From: Winogradskyella ludwigii
GTDB taxonomy: Bacteria; Bacteroidota; Bacteroidia; Flavobacteriales; Flavobacteriaceae
DNA length: 64,000 bases
NCBI RefSeq assembly: GCF_013403985.1
Contig: NZ_JABFDF010000002.1
Coordinates: 372,001-436,000 of the forward strand
Reading direction: 5' to 3'
Positions 7,743-17,068 of this stretch are shown here, one piece after another. A model generated the notes under the pieces. The model did not search any database. It saw nothing but the letters and a program-made list of their open reading frames with translations, and was not told the DNA's origin. Both the position numbers and the translations under genes were made by a program. Position 1 is the stretch's first letter. The number at the start of each line of letters is the position of its first letter.

Positions 7743-10574
7743 ATGAAACATATTAAATCAACACTTCTAAGTTTATTGGTGCTTTTTACCATTTGGTCTT
7801 GTAAAGAGAACGCGACAAAATTAGAACAACAAGAAGAACAAGAATTCAAAGTTGAATACGAAAAATTCACTTTAGATAATGGTTTACAAGTCATTCTTCA
7901 TGTTGACAAATCAGATCCAGTGGCTGCTGTAGCATTAACAGCACATGTAGGTTCTGCACGTGAAAAAGCAGGAAGAACAGGGTTTGCACATTTGTTTGAA
8001 CATTTATTATTCTTAGAATCCGAAAATCTAGGCAAAGGTGGTTTAGACCAAATGAGTGCTCGTATTGGTGGTTCTGGAGCCAATGGCTCTACAAGTCGCG
8101 ATCGCACCAATTACTTTCAAACGGTACCAAAAGATGCCTTAGAAAAAATGATTTGGGCAGAAGCAGATAAATTGGGTTACTTTATTAATACGGTTACAGA
8201 TCCTGTATTAGCGAAAGAAAAACAAGTGGTTAAAAATGAAAAACGTCAGAATGTAGACAACCGTGCTTATGGACATAATTCGGCTGTAACAAATAGTAAT
8301 CTTTATCCTAAAGGACACCCTTACAGTTGGGAGGTTATTGGCTCTTTAGAAGATTTACAAAATGCTACTTTACAAGATGTAAAAAACTTTTACAAGCGTT
8401 GGTATGTTCCCAATAACGTAACGTTAACTATCGCTGGGGATATTGATGTTGCACAAACAAAAGCATGGGTAAAAAAGTATTTCGATGAAATTCCGAAAGG
8501 AGAATCCATTCCTAAAATGGAAAAACAACCTGTAACTTTAAAAGCAACGAAGCGTTTATTTTACGAAGATAATTTTGCACGTGCACCAAGACTTACAATG
8601 GCTTGGCCTGCAGTTTATGAATATCATCCAGATTCTTATGCCTTAAGTGTATTATCTCAATATTTAACTGAAGGTAAAAAAGCCCCTTTATATAAAATTT
8701 TAGTTGAAGATAAGCAACTAACAAGTGATGTTGGAATGTATCAGTACTCATCTGAAATTGCTGGTCAATTAATGCTAAGTGTTACGGCTTTCGATCAAAC
8801 GAATTTAAATACAGTTGTTACTGCAATCAATGAAGGTTTTAAGGATTTTGAATTGAATGGTATTTCAGAAAACGATCTTAATAAAATTAAAGCCGGTCAA
8901 GAAACAAATTTCTACAAAGGGTTATCTAGTGTTTTAGGCAAAGGTTTTCAATTGGCACAATACGAGATTTTTGCAGGTGATCCTGGGTTTATTAACCAAG
9001 ATGTCAAAAACATTTTGGCTGTAACACCAGAAGATGTGATGCGTGTGTATAACACCTATATTAAAGGAAAGAACTTTATTGCAACTAGTTTTGTACCTAA
9101 AGGACAAGCGAGTTTAGTTTTAGATAATTCGCAATTAGCAAATGTTATTGAAGAAGAAATTATTGAAGGAGCTGAAGAAAATTTTGATGCTAGCATTGCT
9201 GCAGATTACGAAAAAACACCAAGTAACTTTGATAGGTCTATAGAGCCTGAATATGGTGAAAGTCCTGATTTAATAATTCCTAAAGTTTGGAAACAAGATT
9301 TAGCTTCTGGAATTAAAGTTTTCGGTATCGAAAATACAGAAGTGCCTTTAGTAGAATTTGAACTGGAAATAAAAGGAGGTTTACTATTAGAAAACATAGA
9401 AAAGGTTGGAGTTTCTAATCTTATGGCTAGATTAATGAGCAAGGGTACTAAAAACAAAACACCCGAAGCTTTAGAAAACGCTATTGAAAGTTTAGGAGCT
9501 CAAGTTTATAGTTACGCAACTGAAAATAGTGTAACTATTGCTGGGACTACTTTAGCCAAACATTTTGATGCGACAATGGAATTAGTAACAGAGATGTTAT
9601 TGGAACCTCGTTGGGACGCAGAAGAATTCAACTTATTAAAACAAAGTACCATTAGTGGTATTCAACGTCAGAAAGCAAATCCTAATAGTATAGCCTCTAA
9701 TGCATTCGCGAAGCAATTATATGGTGAAAGTAATATTTTAGCTTATAACAATAATGGCACAGAAGCATCTGTAAATTCTATTACACTTGCCGATTTACAA
9801 GACTTTTACTCAGAAAAATTAACACCTACCTTGACCAACTTACATGTAGTAGGTTCTATCACAGAAAATGAAGTTATTAAAGCTTTAGAAACAATTAATA
9901 CCAATTGGGAATCTAAAAATGTTATAATTCCAGAATTAGCACAACCCATTTATCCTGAAACATCTAAAATATATTTCTATGATGTTCCTAACGCAAAACA
10001 ATCTGTTATAAAATTTGGTTACCCATCTTTAAAAGCGACCGACAAAGATTATTATGCAGCTTCAGTGATGAACTATCGTTTAGGAGGAGGTAGTTTCGCT
10101 TCACAATTAACACAAGAATTAAGAGAAGGGAAAGGTTATACTTATGGTATTCGTTCTGGATTTAATGGAGATGCAAACAAAGGAGAATTCTCAATTAATA
10201 GTGGTGTACGTACTAACGTTACTTATGAATCTGCAGCTTTGGTAAAAGAAATTTTAGAAAATTATGGCACTAATTATACAGAAAACGATTTAGAAATAAC
10301 AAAAGGTTACACACTAAAGAGTAGTGCTCGTGCTTTTGAAACGTTGGATGCTAAATTAAGTATGCTAAGTAATATTAGTAATTTGGGATATGCTGATGAT
10401 TATGCTAAACAACGTGAAACTATAGTAAAAGACTTAACTGTTGCAGATGTGCAAGCTTTAGTTAAAAAATACATTACACCAAATCAAATGATTTATGTAA
10501 TTGTTGGAGATGCTAAAACACAATTAAGCAAGTTAAAGGCTTTAGGTTTTGGTGATGCTATATTACTTAATTAA
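7743..10574 (+). CDS. M16-family (pitrilysin-like) zinc peptidase, lipoprotein
   Basis: The lipoprotein signal ends in TIWSC (Cys20), so the protein is probably anchored in the outer membrane or periplasm. The inverted zinc motif HLFEH (His83, Glu86, His87) marks the active N-terminal M16 half. The second half (from about residue 500) repeats the fold without the motif, as is normal for 900-residue M16 enzymes. GKGYTYGIRSGF near 800 corresponds to the conserved RxxxY substrate-binding region. Such proteins degrade peptides in the envelope. It is preceded by a decayed copy of the M14 3' end and followed by a strong terminator. Confidence 0.92.
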   Translation: MKHIKSTLLSLLVLFTIWSCKENATKLEQQEEQEFKVEYEKFTLDNGLQVILHVDKSDPVAAVALTAHVGSAREKAGRTGFAHLFEHLLFLESENLGKGGLDQMSARIGGSGANGSTSRDRTNYFQTVPKDALEKMIWAEADKLGYFINTVTDPVLAKEKQVVKNEKRQNVDNRAYGHNSAVTNSNLYPKGHPYSWEVIGSLEDLQNATLQDVKNFYKRWYVPNNVTLTIAGDIDVAQTKAWVKKYFDEIPKGESIPKMEKQPVTLKATKRLFYEDNFARAPRLTMAWPAVYEYHPDSYALSVLSQYLTEGKKAPLYKILVEDKQLTSDVGMYQYSSEIAGQLMLSVTAFDQTNLNTVVTAINEGFKDFELNGISENDLNKIKAGQETNFYKGLSSVLGKGFQLAQYEIFAGDPGFINQDVKNILAVTPEDVMRVYNTYIKGKNFIATSFVPKGQASLVLDNSQLANVIEEEIIEGAEENFDASIAADYEKTPSNFDRSIEPEYGESPDLIIPKVWKQDLASGIKVFGIENTEVPLVEFELEIKGGLLLENIEKVGVSNLMARLMSKGTKNKTPEALENAIESLGAQVYSYATENSVTIAGTTLAKHFDATMELVTEMLLEPRWDAEEFNLLKQSTISGIQRQKANPNSIASNAFAKQLYGESNILAYNNNGTEASVNSITLADLQDFYSEKLTPTLTNLHVVGSITENEVIKALETINTNWESKNVIIPELAQPIYPETSKIYFYDVPNAKQSVIKFGYPSLKATDKDYYAASVMNYRLGGGSFASQLTQELREGKGYTYGIRSGFNGDANKGEFSINSGVRTNVTYESAALVKEILENYGTNYTENDLEITKGYTLKSSARAFETLDAKLSMLSNISNLGYADDYAKQRETIVKDLTVADVQALVKKYITPNQMIYVIVGDAKTQLSKLKALGFGDAILLN

Positions 10575-10605
10575 GGAAGCTGTAATAAAATAGCATATAT
10601 AAAAA

Positions 10606-10647
10606 GGATGTTAGTTCTATTGGTACATAGAACTAACATCCTTTTTT
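10606..10647 (+). terminator. Intrinsic terminator after the M16 peptidase gene
   Basis: A perfect 13-bp stem (GGATGTTAGTTCT paired with AGAACTAACATCC) with a 10-base loop is followed by six T. Five A precede the stem, so it could also stop transcription coming from the minus strand (small ORF at 10700-10795). Confidence 0.9.
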
Positions 10648-10699
10648 ATTTTTGTAAATTGACTCTCAATGAAAATTTATTTTAAGACCAATAAATCAG

Positions 10700-10795
10700 T
10701 TACATAAAAAATATGAGCTGATATACTAAACTAGCTACAACAAGACAAGAGAATACCATTAATACTCTAAGTTGATTTCTTTTAATAGTACTCAT
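10700..10795 (-). CDS. Possible very small membrane protein (31 residues)
   Basis: On the minus strand an ATG at 10795 opens a 31-codon frame, MSTIKRNQLRVLM followed by FSCLVVASLVYQLIFFM and a stop. It has a basic N-terminus and one hydrophobic helix of about 20 residues. That is the layout of many flavobacterial single-helix proteins that gene callers miss. Support comes from the hydrophobic pattern and from the strong terminator placed just beyond its stop, usable from this strand. It lies directly downstream of the decayed rimO end, so it may once have been the gene after rimO. I recognise no family. It could be a chance ORF. Confidence 0.4.
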   Translation of the reverse strand: MSTIKRNQLRVLMVFSCLVVASLVYQLIFFM

Positions 10796-10850
10796 AATAA
10801 CAATGTATTTGATATTAATAAGACACTAAAATTAATGTAACGTCACATAG

Positions 10851-10934
10851 TTATTCACTTAAAACCTTACTATAAAGGTCAAAACCCTCTTTTTCAACAA
10901 CTTTGATCGTTTTAATTTCTACTCTTCATAAATA
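10851..10934 (-). pseudogene. Decayed copy of the 3' end of rimO
   Basis: Translated on the minus strand, the last 27 codons before a TAA at 10851 align without gaps to the C-terminus of the intact RimO encoded at 17069-18376. Fifteen of 27 residues are identical, including TIKV, then E.E and FDLY, then VL and the stop at almost the same place. A TGA interrupts it just after the conserved YL. Upstream (10935-10950) similarity fades (PLIRC may match the RIDA region with a deletion). There is no start or catalytic region, so it is a remnant. It has the same orientation as intact rimO, with the whole urease operon between the two. Confidence 0.8.
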
Positions 10935-11179
10935 GCATCTTATTAATGGCAAGCAGTAAACTAATCACGATTTATTAACAATTTGTGATAAAAACTAAGA
11001 ATAGTGTAGCTTTAACGCTTGTTTTTAAATTTCAAAAAAGCTAGATTCGTTTATCGTTGATTATAAAATATTGAAACGTTTTTATATCCACGCAACATCA
11101 GACGAACAATCTTTTTCGCTAAAAACTAACACCACAACAAAAAATCAACAACTAACGATCCTTTTTAAAAAATAAATTT
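10935..11179. other. Intergenic region upstream of the urease operon
   Basis: AT-rich non-coding DNA between the rimO remnant and ureA. It must carry the urease promoter, but I find no convincing TTG/TAnnTTTG pair. An ACGT-centred AAACGTTTT is present at about 11075-11083. I see no riboswitch-like structure or leader peptide that I can support. Confidence 0.5.
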
Positions 11180-11482
11180 ATGCATTTACTACCTAGAGAA
11201 ACTGAAAAATTGCTCTTGCATTTCGCTGGTGAATTAGCAACCAAAAGAAAAAATAGAGGCTTGAAACTAAATTATCCTGAGGCTATTGCATTAATTTCAT
11301 CAGAACTAATGGAAGCCGCAAGAGATGGAAAAACAGTGGCAGAACTCATGCATTTTGGAGCCACAATTTTAAGCAAAGATGATGTTATGGAAGGCATTGC
11401 AGAAATGATTCACGATGTTCAAATCGAGGCGACCTTTCCCGATGGCACTAAATTAGTAACCGTTCACACCCCAATAAGATGA
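11180..11482 (+). CDS. ureA: Urease gamma subunit
   Basis: The 100-residue gamma subunit of urease (urea to ammonia and carbamate, cytoplasmic). The family hallmarks are [20 protein letters not shown] at the start, [25 protein letters not shown] in the middle and the [13 protein letters not shown] terminus. Length is exactly typical. It is the first gene of an eight-gene operon and its stop overlaps the ureB start (ATGA). Confidence 0.98.
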   Translation: MHLLPRETEKLLLHFAGELATKRKNRGLKLNYPEAIALISSELMEAARDGKTVAELMHFGATILSKDDVMEGIAEMIHDVQIEATFPDGTKLVTVHTPIR

Positions 11483-11841
11483 TACCAGGAGAATATATAT
11501 TATCAAAATCTGCTATTCAATGCAATAGCGATAAAGCAACAGCTAAAGTTTCTGTGGTTAATTCTGGTGATCGGCCAGTTCAAATAGGTTCGCATTTTCA
11601 TTTTTTGGAAGTTAATAGAGAATTACAGTTTGAAAGAGAACATGCACTAGGAATGCGTTTAAATATTCCAGCAGGAACAGCAGTTAGGTTTGAGCCAGGA
11701 GAATCAAAAGACGTTGAATTAGTGGCTTTTGGTGGAAATCAAAAAATTGTAGGTTTTAGCAATTTAATTAACGGATTAGATCTCGTTAAAGACAAAGCAT
11801 TAATTCTTGAGCGCGTTAGAAATTTCACAAAACAATATTAA
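11479..11841 (+). CDS. ureB: Urease beta subunit
   Basis: Begins IPGEYI and carries the conserved [19 protein letters not shown] and [16 protein letters not shown] segments of the urease beta chain. At 120 residues it is slightly longer than the usual 100-110, the extra being a C-terminal tail (LIINGL to NFTKQY region). The structural subunits are kept as three separate genes, unlike the fused forms of Helicobacter or plants. It overlaps ureA by four bases and is ten bases ahead of ureC. Confidence 0.97.
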   Translation: MIPGEYILSKSAIQCNSDKATAKVSVVNSGDRPVQIGSHFHFLEVNRELQFEREHALGMRLNIPAGTAVRFEPGESKDVELVAFGGNQKIVGFSNLINGLDLVKDKALILERVRNFTKQY

Positions 11842-11851
11842 ATTTTAAGGT

Positions 11852-13567
11852 TTGGAAATCAATAGAATAAAATACGCAAACATGTATGGTCCAACCGTAG
11901 GTGATAAAGTGCGTTTAGCAGATACAGAGTTATTTATAGAAATTGAAAAAGATTTTACCGTTTACGGCGATGAAATTAAATTTGGTGGAGGAAAAACGAT
12001 TCGTGATGGTATGGCACAATCTGCCAGAGCAACTCGTAACGATGGTGTTCTAGATTTTGTAATTACAGGAGCCATGATTATTGATCATTGGGGAATTGTA
12101 AAAGCAGATATTGGTATAAAAGATGGTAATATTGTTGGTATTGGTCGCGCTGGAAACCCAGACACCATGGATAACATTACTCCTAATATGATTATAGGAG
12201 CCTCTACTGAAGTTCATGGAGGTGCTGGTTTAATTGCCACAGCTGGTGGAATTGACACACATATTCATTTTATTTGTCCGCAATTAATAGAACACGCGCT
12301 ATATAGTGGTATTACTACAATGATTGGTGGTGGAACTGGTCCTGCAGACGGAACCAATGCCACAACAGTAACTCCAGGTGCTTGGAATATTGAAAAAATG
12401 TTAGCATCAGCAGAAGCTTTCCCTATGAATTTAGGATTTATGGGCAAAGGAAACTGTGCAACACTAGAACCTTTACAAGAACAAATTGAAGCTGGAGCTT
12501 TAGGTTTAAAAATTCATGAAGATTGGGGTTCTACTCCTGCTGTAATTGATGCGTCATTAACAATGGCAGATAAATATGATGTTCAAGTCGCTATTCATAC
12601 AGATACTTTAAATGAAAGCGGATTTTTGGAAGAAACCATAAATGCTATCGATGGAAGAACCATTCACACGTACCATACGGAAGGTGCAGGTGGTGGACAT
12701 GCTCCTGATATTATTAAGGCAGCGATGTATCCAAACATTTTACCTTCGAGTACCAATCCAACACGACCTTATACCATAAATACGATTGAAGAACATTTAG
12801 ACATGCTTATGGTTTGTCATCATTTAGATAAAAATGTTCCTGAAGATGTATCATTTGCCGATTCTAGAATCCGACCAGAAACTATCGCTGCTGAAGATAT
12901 TCTTCATGATGAAGGTGTTTTTAGCATGATGAGTAGTGACTCTCAAGCTATGGGTAGAGTTTCAGAAGTTATTTCAAGAACCTGGCAAACGGCTCATAAA
13001 ATGAAAGTTCAACGTGGAGAGCTGTTAGAAGATAAAGGGAATAACAATGACAATTACAGAGTAAAACGTTATGTGGCTAAATACACCATTAATCCAGCAA
13101 TTGCTCATGGTATTTCAAATCATGTTGGGTCTTTGGAAGCAGGTAAATTAGCAGATATTGTTTTGTGGAAACCAAGTATGTTTGGTGTAAAACCAGAGCT
13201 TATTTTAAAAGGAGGAATGATTGCTGCTGCAAAAATGGGAGATCCAAATGCCTCTATTCCAACTCCACAACCTGTAATTTACAGACCTATGTTTGGCGCT
13301 TTTGGAAAAGCTTTAACAGATACATCACTAACCTTTGTTTCTAAGGTTTCTTTGGAATTAGGAATTAAAGAGAAATACGGATTGAAGAAAAAACTAGTCG
13401 CTGTTTCTAACTGTAGAGACATTTCTAAAAAAGATTTAATTCACAATGATAAAACACCAGATATAGAAGTTAATCCTGAAAACTACGAAGTAAAAGTAGA
13501 TGGTAAAGTTATCACGTGCGAACCAGCAACCGAAGTACCTTTAGCACAACGCTACTTTTTATTTTAG
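11852..13567 (+). CDS. ureC: Urease alpha (catalytic) subunit
   Basis: Holds the dinuclear nickel site. Visible are the HIH ligands (His137, His139), the lysine that is carbamylated to bridge the nickels (Lys220 in GLKIHEDWG), the flap region [13 protein letters not shown] with its histidines, and the SSDSQAMGR segment with the nickel-binding aspartate. The 571-residue length is standard. Translation must start at the TTG at 11852, because an in-frame TAA lies six bases upstream and later ATG codons would remove the conserved [12 protein letters not shown] start. The nearest purine-rich site (AAGG) is only one base from the TTG. Confidence 0.98.
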   Translation: MEINRIKYANMYGPTVGDKVRLADTELFIEIEKDFTVYGDEIKFGGGKTIRDGMAQSARATRNDGVLDFVITGAMIIDHWGIVKADIGIKDGNIVGIGRAGNPDTMDNITPNMIIGASTEVHGGAGLIATAGGIDTHIHFICPQLIEHALYSGITTMIGGGTGPADGTNATTVTPGAWNIEKMLASAEAFPMNLGFMGKGNCATLEPLQEQIEAGALGLKIHEDWGSTPAVIDASLTMADKYDVQVAIHTDTLNESGFLEETINAIDGRTIHTYHTEGAGGGHAPDIIKAAMYPNILPSSTNPTRPYTINTIEEHLDMLMVCHHLDKNVPEDVSFADSRIRPETIAAEDILHDEGVFSMMSSDSQAMGRVSEVISRTWQTAHKMKVQRGELLEDKGNNNDNYRVKRYVAKYTINPAIAHGISNHVGSLEAGKLADIVLWKPSMFGVKPELILKGGMIAAAKMGDPNASIPTPQPVIYRPMFGAFGKALTDTSLTFVSKVSLELGIKEKYGLKKKLVAVSNCRDISKKDLIHNDKTPDIEVNPENYEVKVDGKVITCEPATEVPLAQRYFLF

Positions 13568-13574
13568 ATAGCAT

Positions 13575-14075
13575 ATGAAAATTTATAAAAAACTAGGTCA
13601 TATTTCTACGTTTCAAACCCAAAATAAAATAGTAGATCCTATTGCTTTTGAATGGTATGAAGTGCATAAGCGTATTGCTCATAAAACATCTCAAAATGGA
13701 AATTCAATACAAATTAAATTTTTAAATGAAAATCCTAATTTCCAAGAAGGTGATGTTTTGTTTGAAACAGAAACCCATATTGGTAGTGTAGAAATTACAC
13801 CTTGCGAATGTTTAGTAATTATACCAAAATCTAATTTTGAATTGGCTGCTGCATGTTTTGAAATTGGCAATAGGCATTTACCCTTATTTATGGATCATGA
13901 CGAATTAATGGTGGCTTTTGATAAACCATTAGCACGTTATTTTGAAGCTTCAAATTATAAAATTAAAAAGGAAGAACGAAAACTCGTAAAACCTTTAAAA
14001 ACAACCGTTGCTCCACATGGAGAAAACAAAAGTTTATTTACAAAAATCATGCAATTAACCCAACCTACATCTTGA
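13575..14075 (+). CDS. ureE: Urease accessory protein UreE (nickel chaperone)
   Basis: UreE delivers nickel to the UreDFG-apourease complex. The N-terminal peptide-binding domain is followed by the metal-binding domain, with GNRHLPLFM (conserved His near 103) and an acidic DHDELMV. It lacks the histidine-rich C-terminal tail of Klebsiella UreE and ends in a short basic tail, so it is probably a chaperone rather than a nickel store. It starts seven bases after ureC and its stop overlaps the ureF start. Confidence 0.93.
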   Translation: MKIYKKLGHISTFQTQNKIVDPIAFEWYEVHKRIAHKTSQNGNSIQIKFLNENPNFQEGDVLFETETHIGSVEITPCECLVIIPKSNFELAAACFEIGNRHLPLFMDHDELMVAFDKPLARYFEASNYKIKKEERKLVKPLKTTVAPHGENKSLFTKIMQLTQPTS

Positions 14076-14758
14076 ATTCAGCATTACTGCAATTATTACA
14101 TCTCAGCGATCCAACTTTACCCATTGGTGGGTTTTCTCACTCCAATGGACTGGAAACGTATGTGCAAAAAGACATTGTAAAAGATGAGACTTCTGCCCTA
14201 CTTTTTATTCAAAATATGCTTTCACAAAGTATCGTTTATAATGATGCGAGTTATTTATCTTTTGTATTTTCAGCTATTGAAAATGAGGATTGGGACACTA
14301 TTATTTCGCTCGATAATCATTGTAATGCTACAAAATTGCCTTCGGAAATTAGAATTGCAAGTCAGAAATTAGGATTGAGATTAATTAAAATATTTCAATC
14401 GTTAGATGAAAACAAAAACATTCAAATCTTACACCAAAAAATAAAAAGTAAAGAACTCTACGGCCATTATTGTATTGTGTTCGCTATTATTGCTCACGCT
14501 TTAAAACTGAAAAAAAAAGAAGCTTTAACCGGTTTTTATTATAATGCTGCTACTGCTTTCACCACAAATTGTGTGAAGCTAATTCCATTAGGACAGCAAT
14601 CTGGACAGCAAATAATTTTAAAATTAATGCCGTTAATGGAAACCTTAGTGGCCGCTTCTATGCAACCAGAAAAATCAAAATTAGGATTGTGTTCCATTGG
14701 TTTTGATATTAGAGCCATGCAACACGAAAATTTATACTCAAGACTTTACATGTCATAA
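14072..14758 (+). CDS. ureF: Urease accessory protein UreF
   Basis: An all-helical activation-complex protein of 228 residues. Family motifs are [25 protein letters not shown] at the start and [23 protein letters not shown] near 170-190. It bridges UreD and UreG and gates GTP-driven nickel insertion. The start is a TTG at 14072 that overlaps the ureE stop (TTGA), which indicates translational coupling. Confidence 0.95.
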   Translation: MNSALLQLLHLSDPTLPIGGFSHSNGLETYVQKDIVKDETSALLFIQNMLSQSIVYNDASYLSFVFSAIENEDWDTIISLDNHCNATKLPSEIRIASQKLGLRLIKIFQSLDENKNIQILHQKIKSKELYGHYCIVFAIIAHALKLKKKEALTGFYYNAATAFTTNCVKLIPLGQQSGQQIILKLMPLMETLVAASMQPEKSKLGLCSIGFDIRAMQHENLYSRLYMS

Positions 14759-14760
14759 AA

Positions 14761-15399
14761 ATGAAAGAAAGAACTTATATAAAAATTGGCGTAGCAGGAC
14801 CTGTTGGTTCCGGTAAAACCGCGTTAATTGAAAGAATCACAAGAGCCATAAGCAAGGATTATAGTATTGCTGTGGTTACCAATGATATTTACACACAAGA
14901 AGATGCACAGTTTTTAACTCAAAATAGTTTACTCGATCCCGATAGAATTATCGGAGTAGAAACAGGTGGTTGTCCGCATACCGCAATTCGTGAAGACGCT
15001 AGTATGAATATGGAAGCTGTTGATGAATTAGCCAACAGGTTTCCAGAAGTTGAATTGATATTTATTGAAAGTGGAGGTGATAATTTATCGGCTACATTTA
15101 GTCCTGATTTAGCAGATTTGACCATTTTTGTTATTGATGTTGCAGAAGGTGATAAAATTCCACGTAAAGGTGGTCCTGGAATAACAAGAAGTGATTTATT
15201 GGTGATTAACAAAATTGATTTAGCACCTTACGTTAGAGCAGATTTAGGGGTTATGGAAACCGATTCACGAAAAATGCGAGTTGGTAAGCCTTTTATTTTT
15301 ACCAATTTGTTTGATGGCACTGGCTTGGATGATGTTATTGGTTGGATTAAAAAATACGCACTATTTGAAACCGTTGAAGAACCCAATCTTTTAAAATGA
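14761..15399 (+). CDS. ureG: Urease accessory GTPase UreG
   Basis: A SIMIBI-class GTPase of 212 residues that powers nickel insertion. The P-loop is GPVGSGKT (about 14-21), followed by [10 protein letters not shown], the nickel-binding [10 protein letters not shown] (CPH motif), the [13 protein letters not shown] segment and the base-recognition motif NKIDLAP. All key residues are present. It begins two bases after ureF and overlaps ureD by four bases. Confidence 0.98.
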   Translation: MKERTYIKIGVAGPVGSGKTALIERITRAISKDYSIAVVTNDIYTQEDAQFLTQNSLLDPDRIIGVETGGCPHTAIREDASMNMEAVDELANRFPEVELIFIESGGDNLSATFSPDLADLTIFVIDVAEGDKIPRKGGPGITRSDLLVINKIDLAPYVRADLGVMETDSRKMRVGKPFIFTNLFDGTGLDDVIGWIKKYALFETVEEPNLLK

Positions 15400-16181
15400 A
15401 ATCGACCGTTGCAATCCATACATTTAACAGAAATGGTATTACCTATTTAAAGGAATGCTTTGCCTCCAACCCATTTAAGGTAATGGATGTACGCGAAGAT
15501 AAAACTCAACCGTGTCTAGAACTAATGCTTATGAGTTCTTCACCTGGAATTTTAGATGGCGACCATTATACGTTTCAAATTGATGTGAAAGAAAATTGTG
15601 CTTTATCGTTGCATACACAATCGTATCAGCGTATTTATAATATGAAAACATCTGCTGTTCAAAACACAACGATTAACGTTGGCGAAAATGGATTTTTTCA
15701 ATATTTACCGCATCCAACAGTACCGCATAAAGATTCCAACTTCATAGCTCAAAACGACATTTATTTATCTACAGGATCTACGTTAATTTGGTGCGATTTA
15801 TTTAGTTGTGGCCGAAAACTAAATGGTGAATCCTTCGATTATAATTCGTTTGAAAATAGCACAACCATTTATCAAAATAGTATCCCAGTTGCTATTGAGC
15901 ATATTTGCTTTCAACCAAAATTACAGATGCCAACATTACTCGGTCAGTTAGAAGATTTCTCTCATAGTGGTAGTATTTTTATCATCAACGAAAACTTGGA
16001 TGTCAAAACCATTAAACAAAAAGCAGACGACATTCTAATTCAATTTGAAGACATTGAATTTGGGACGTCACTCGCGCCAACAAATGGTTTAATAATAAAA
16101 CTATTAGCTAATAGCGGAGAACATTTATTTCAGATTACACAAACGGTTGTTAAAGCACTTAAACTAGAAATTGAAAATTAA
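15396..16181 (+). CDS. ureD: Urease accessory protein UreD (UreH)
   Basis: The scaffold that binds apourease and recruits UreF and UreG. Recognisable segments are [16 protein letters not shown] (about 45-60), [12 protein letters not shown] (about 75-88), [15 protein letters not shown] (about 104-118) and [16 protein letters not shown] (about 130-145). The length of 261 residues is normal. UreD is placed after ureG here, giving the order A-B-C-E-F-G-D. It overlaps ureG upstream and the putative permease gene downstream (TAATG). Confidence 0.94.
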   Translation: MKSTVAIHTFNRNGITYLKECFASNPFKVMDVREDKTQPCLELMLMSSSPGILDGDHYTFQIDVKENCALSLHTQSYQRIYNMKTSAVQNTTINVGENGFFQYLPHPTVPHKDSNFIAQNDIYLSTGSTLIWCDLFSCGRKLNGESFDYNSFENSTTIYQNSIPVAIEHICFQPKLQMPTLLGQLEDFSHSGSIFIINENLDVKTIKQKADDILIQFEDIEFGTSLAPTNGLIIKLLANSGEHLFQITQTVVKALKLEIEN

Positions 16182-16885
16182 TGGACCATAGTTTTTCTCT
16201 ATTATTAACGTCTGCTATTGGCATCAGTATGATTCATACCTTAACTGGTCCTGATCATTATCTTCCGTTTATAGCCTTGTCTAAATCTGGAAAATGGTCG
16301 TTAAAAAAAACAATATTTTGGACGTTAATGTGTGGTTTTGCTCATGTTTTAAGTTCTATTTTAATTGGTTTAATAGGTATAGGAATTGGTTACACTTTAA
16401 TTCAATTTGACCTTATTGAATCTACGCGTGGTAATTGGGCTGCATGGTTGCTATTAATTTTTGGAATTGGTTATACACTATGGGGATTATATAGTCTAAA
16501 ACGCAATAAATTACACAAACATTTTGAGGTTAATGATGACGCTGATATTTTAATTTATGAACATAAAGATGATGGCAATGCTGTTTTACCAGACGAGAAA
16601 TTTAAGGTAACACCTTGGGTAATGCTTTTTATTTTTGCTCTTGGACCTAGCGAACCTTTAATTCCGCTTTTATTCTATCCTACTGCTGAGCAATCTTTTC
16701 ATCAAGTTAGCATTCTAATTATAGTTTATCTCGCTGTTACGTTACTATCAATGCTCTTTATGGTGTTGCTAGGTTATTTTAGTATTCAGCGTTTTCAGTT
16801 TGGCTGGCTAGAAAAATATATGGGATTATTGAGCGGATTGATTATTTTAACTTGTGGTATTGGAATGGTATTTTTGAATTGGTAA
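16181..16885 (+). CDS. Putative nickel permease (UreH-like/HupE-like membrane protein)
   Basis: About six membrane helices in 234 residues. The first helix carries HTLTGPDHYLPF, which resembles the histidine/aspartate signature of NiCoT-type and related UreH-domain transporters, although the spacing (H, five residues, DH) is one longer than the classical HX4DH. A central hydrophilic, acidic and histidine-containing loop (about 110-140) separates two halves, and the second half has FALGPSEPLIPL. Its start overlaps the ureD stop, so it is the last gene of the urease operon. Nickel uptake for urease is the obvious role, inferred from context. Confidence 0.78.
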   Translation: MDHSFSLLLTSAIGISMIHTLTGPDHYLPFIALSKSGKWSLKKTIFWTLMCGFAHVLSSILIGLIGIGIGYTLIQFDLIESTRGNWAAWLLLIFGIGYTLWGLYSLKRNKLHKHFEVNDDADILIYEHKDDGNAVLPDEKFKVTPWVMLFIFALGPSEPLIPLLFYPTAEQSFHQVSILIIVYLAVTLLSMLFMVLLGYFSIQRFQFGWLEKYMGLLSGLIILTCGIGMVFLNW

Positions 16886-17006
16886 TAGTTTATACCGCGA
16901 TTTTTTTTTATAAAACCATCAACCTTATATAAATATTCCAAGACCATAATACTTGTAAAAAATGGTCAGGGTTAAACTGTAGTAAAACTTAATATTTACG
17001 TTTAAC

Positions 17007-17051
17007 AAAAAAATGGTTGCTAATATGTCTAGTAAACACATTAGCAACCAT
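17007..17051 (-). terminator. Intrinsic terminator of rimO
   Basis: A 16-bp stem with one mismatch (ATGGTTGCTAAT..TGT with its complement, seven-base loop) is followed by seven T when read on the minus strand. It lies between the convergent ends of the urease operon and rimO. Confidence 0.88.
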
Positions 17052-17068
17052 TCAATAAATACTTTTAT

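Noticed and set aside
10851-10934. Reading the remnant as part of miaB or another methylthiotransferase
   Set aside because: The residues FDLY, TIKV and the stop position match the RimO C-terminus; MiaB ends differently.
11180-16885. Calling the urease block a classic integrative island
   Set aside because: No integrase, tRNA target, exact attachment repeat or obvious composition shift is visible; only the rimO end scar supports insertion.
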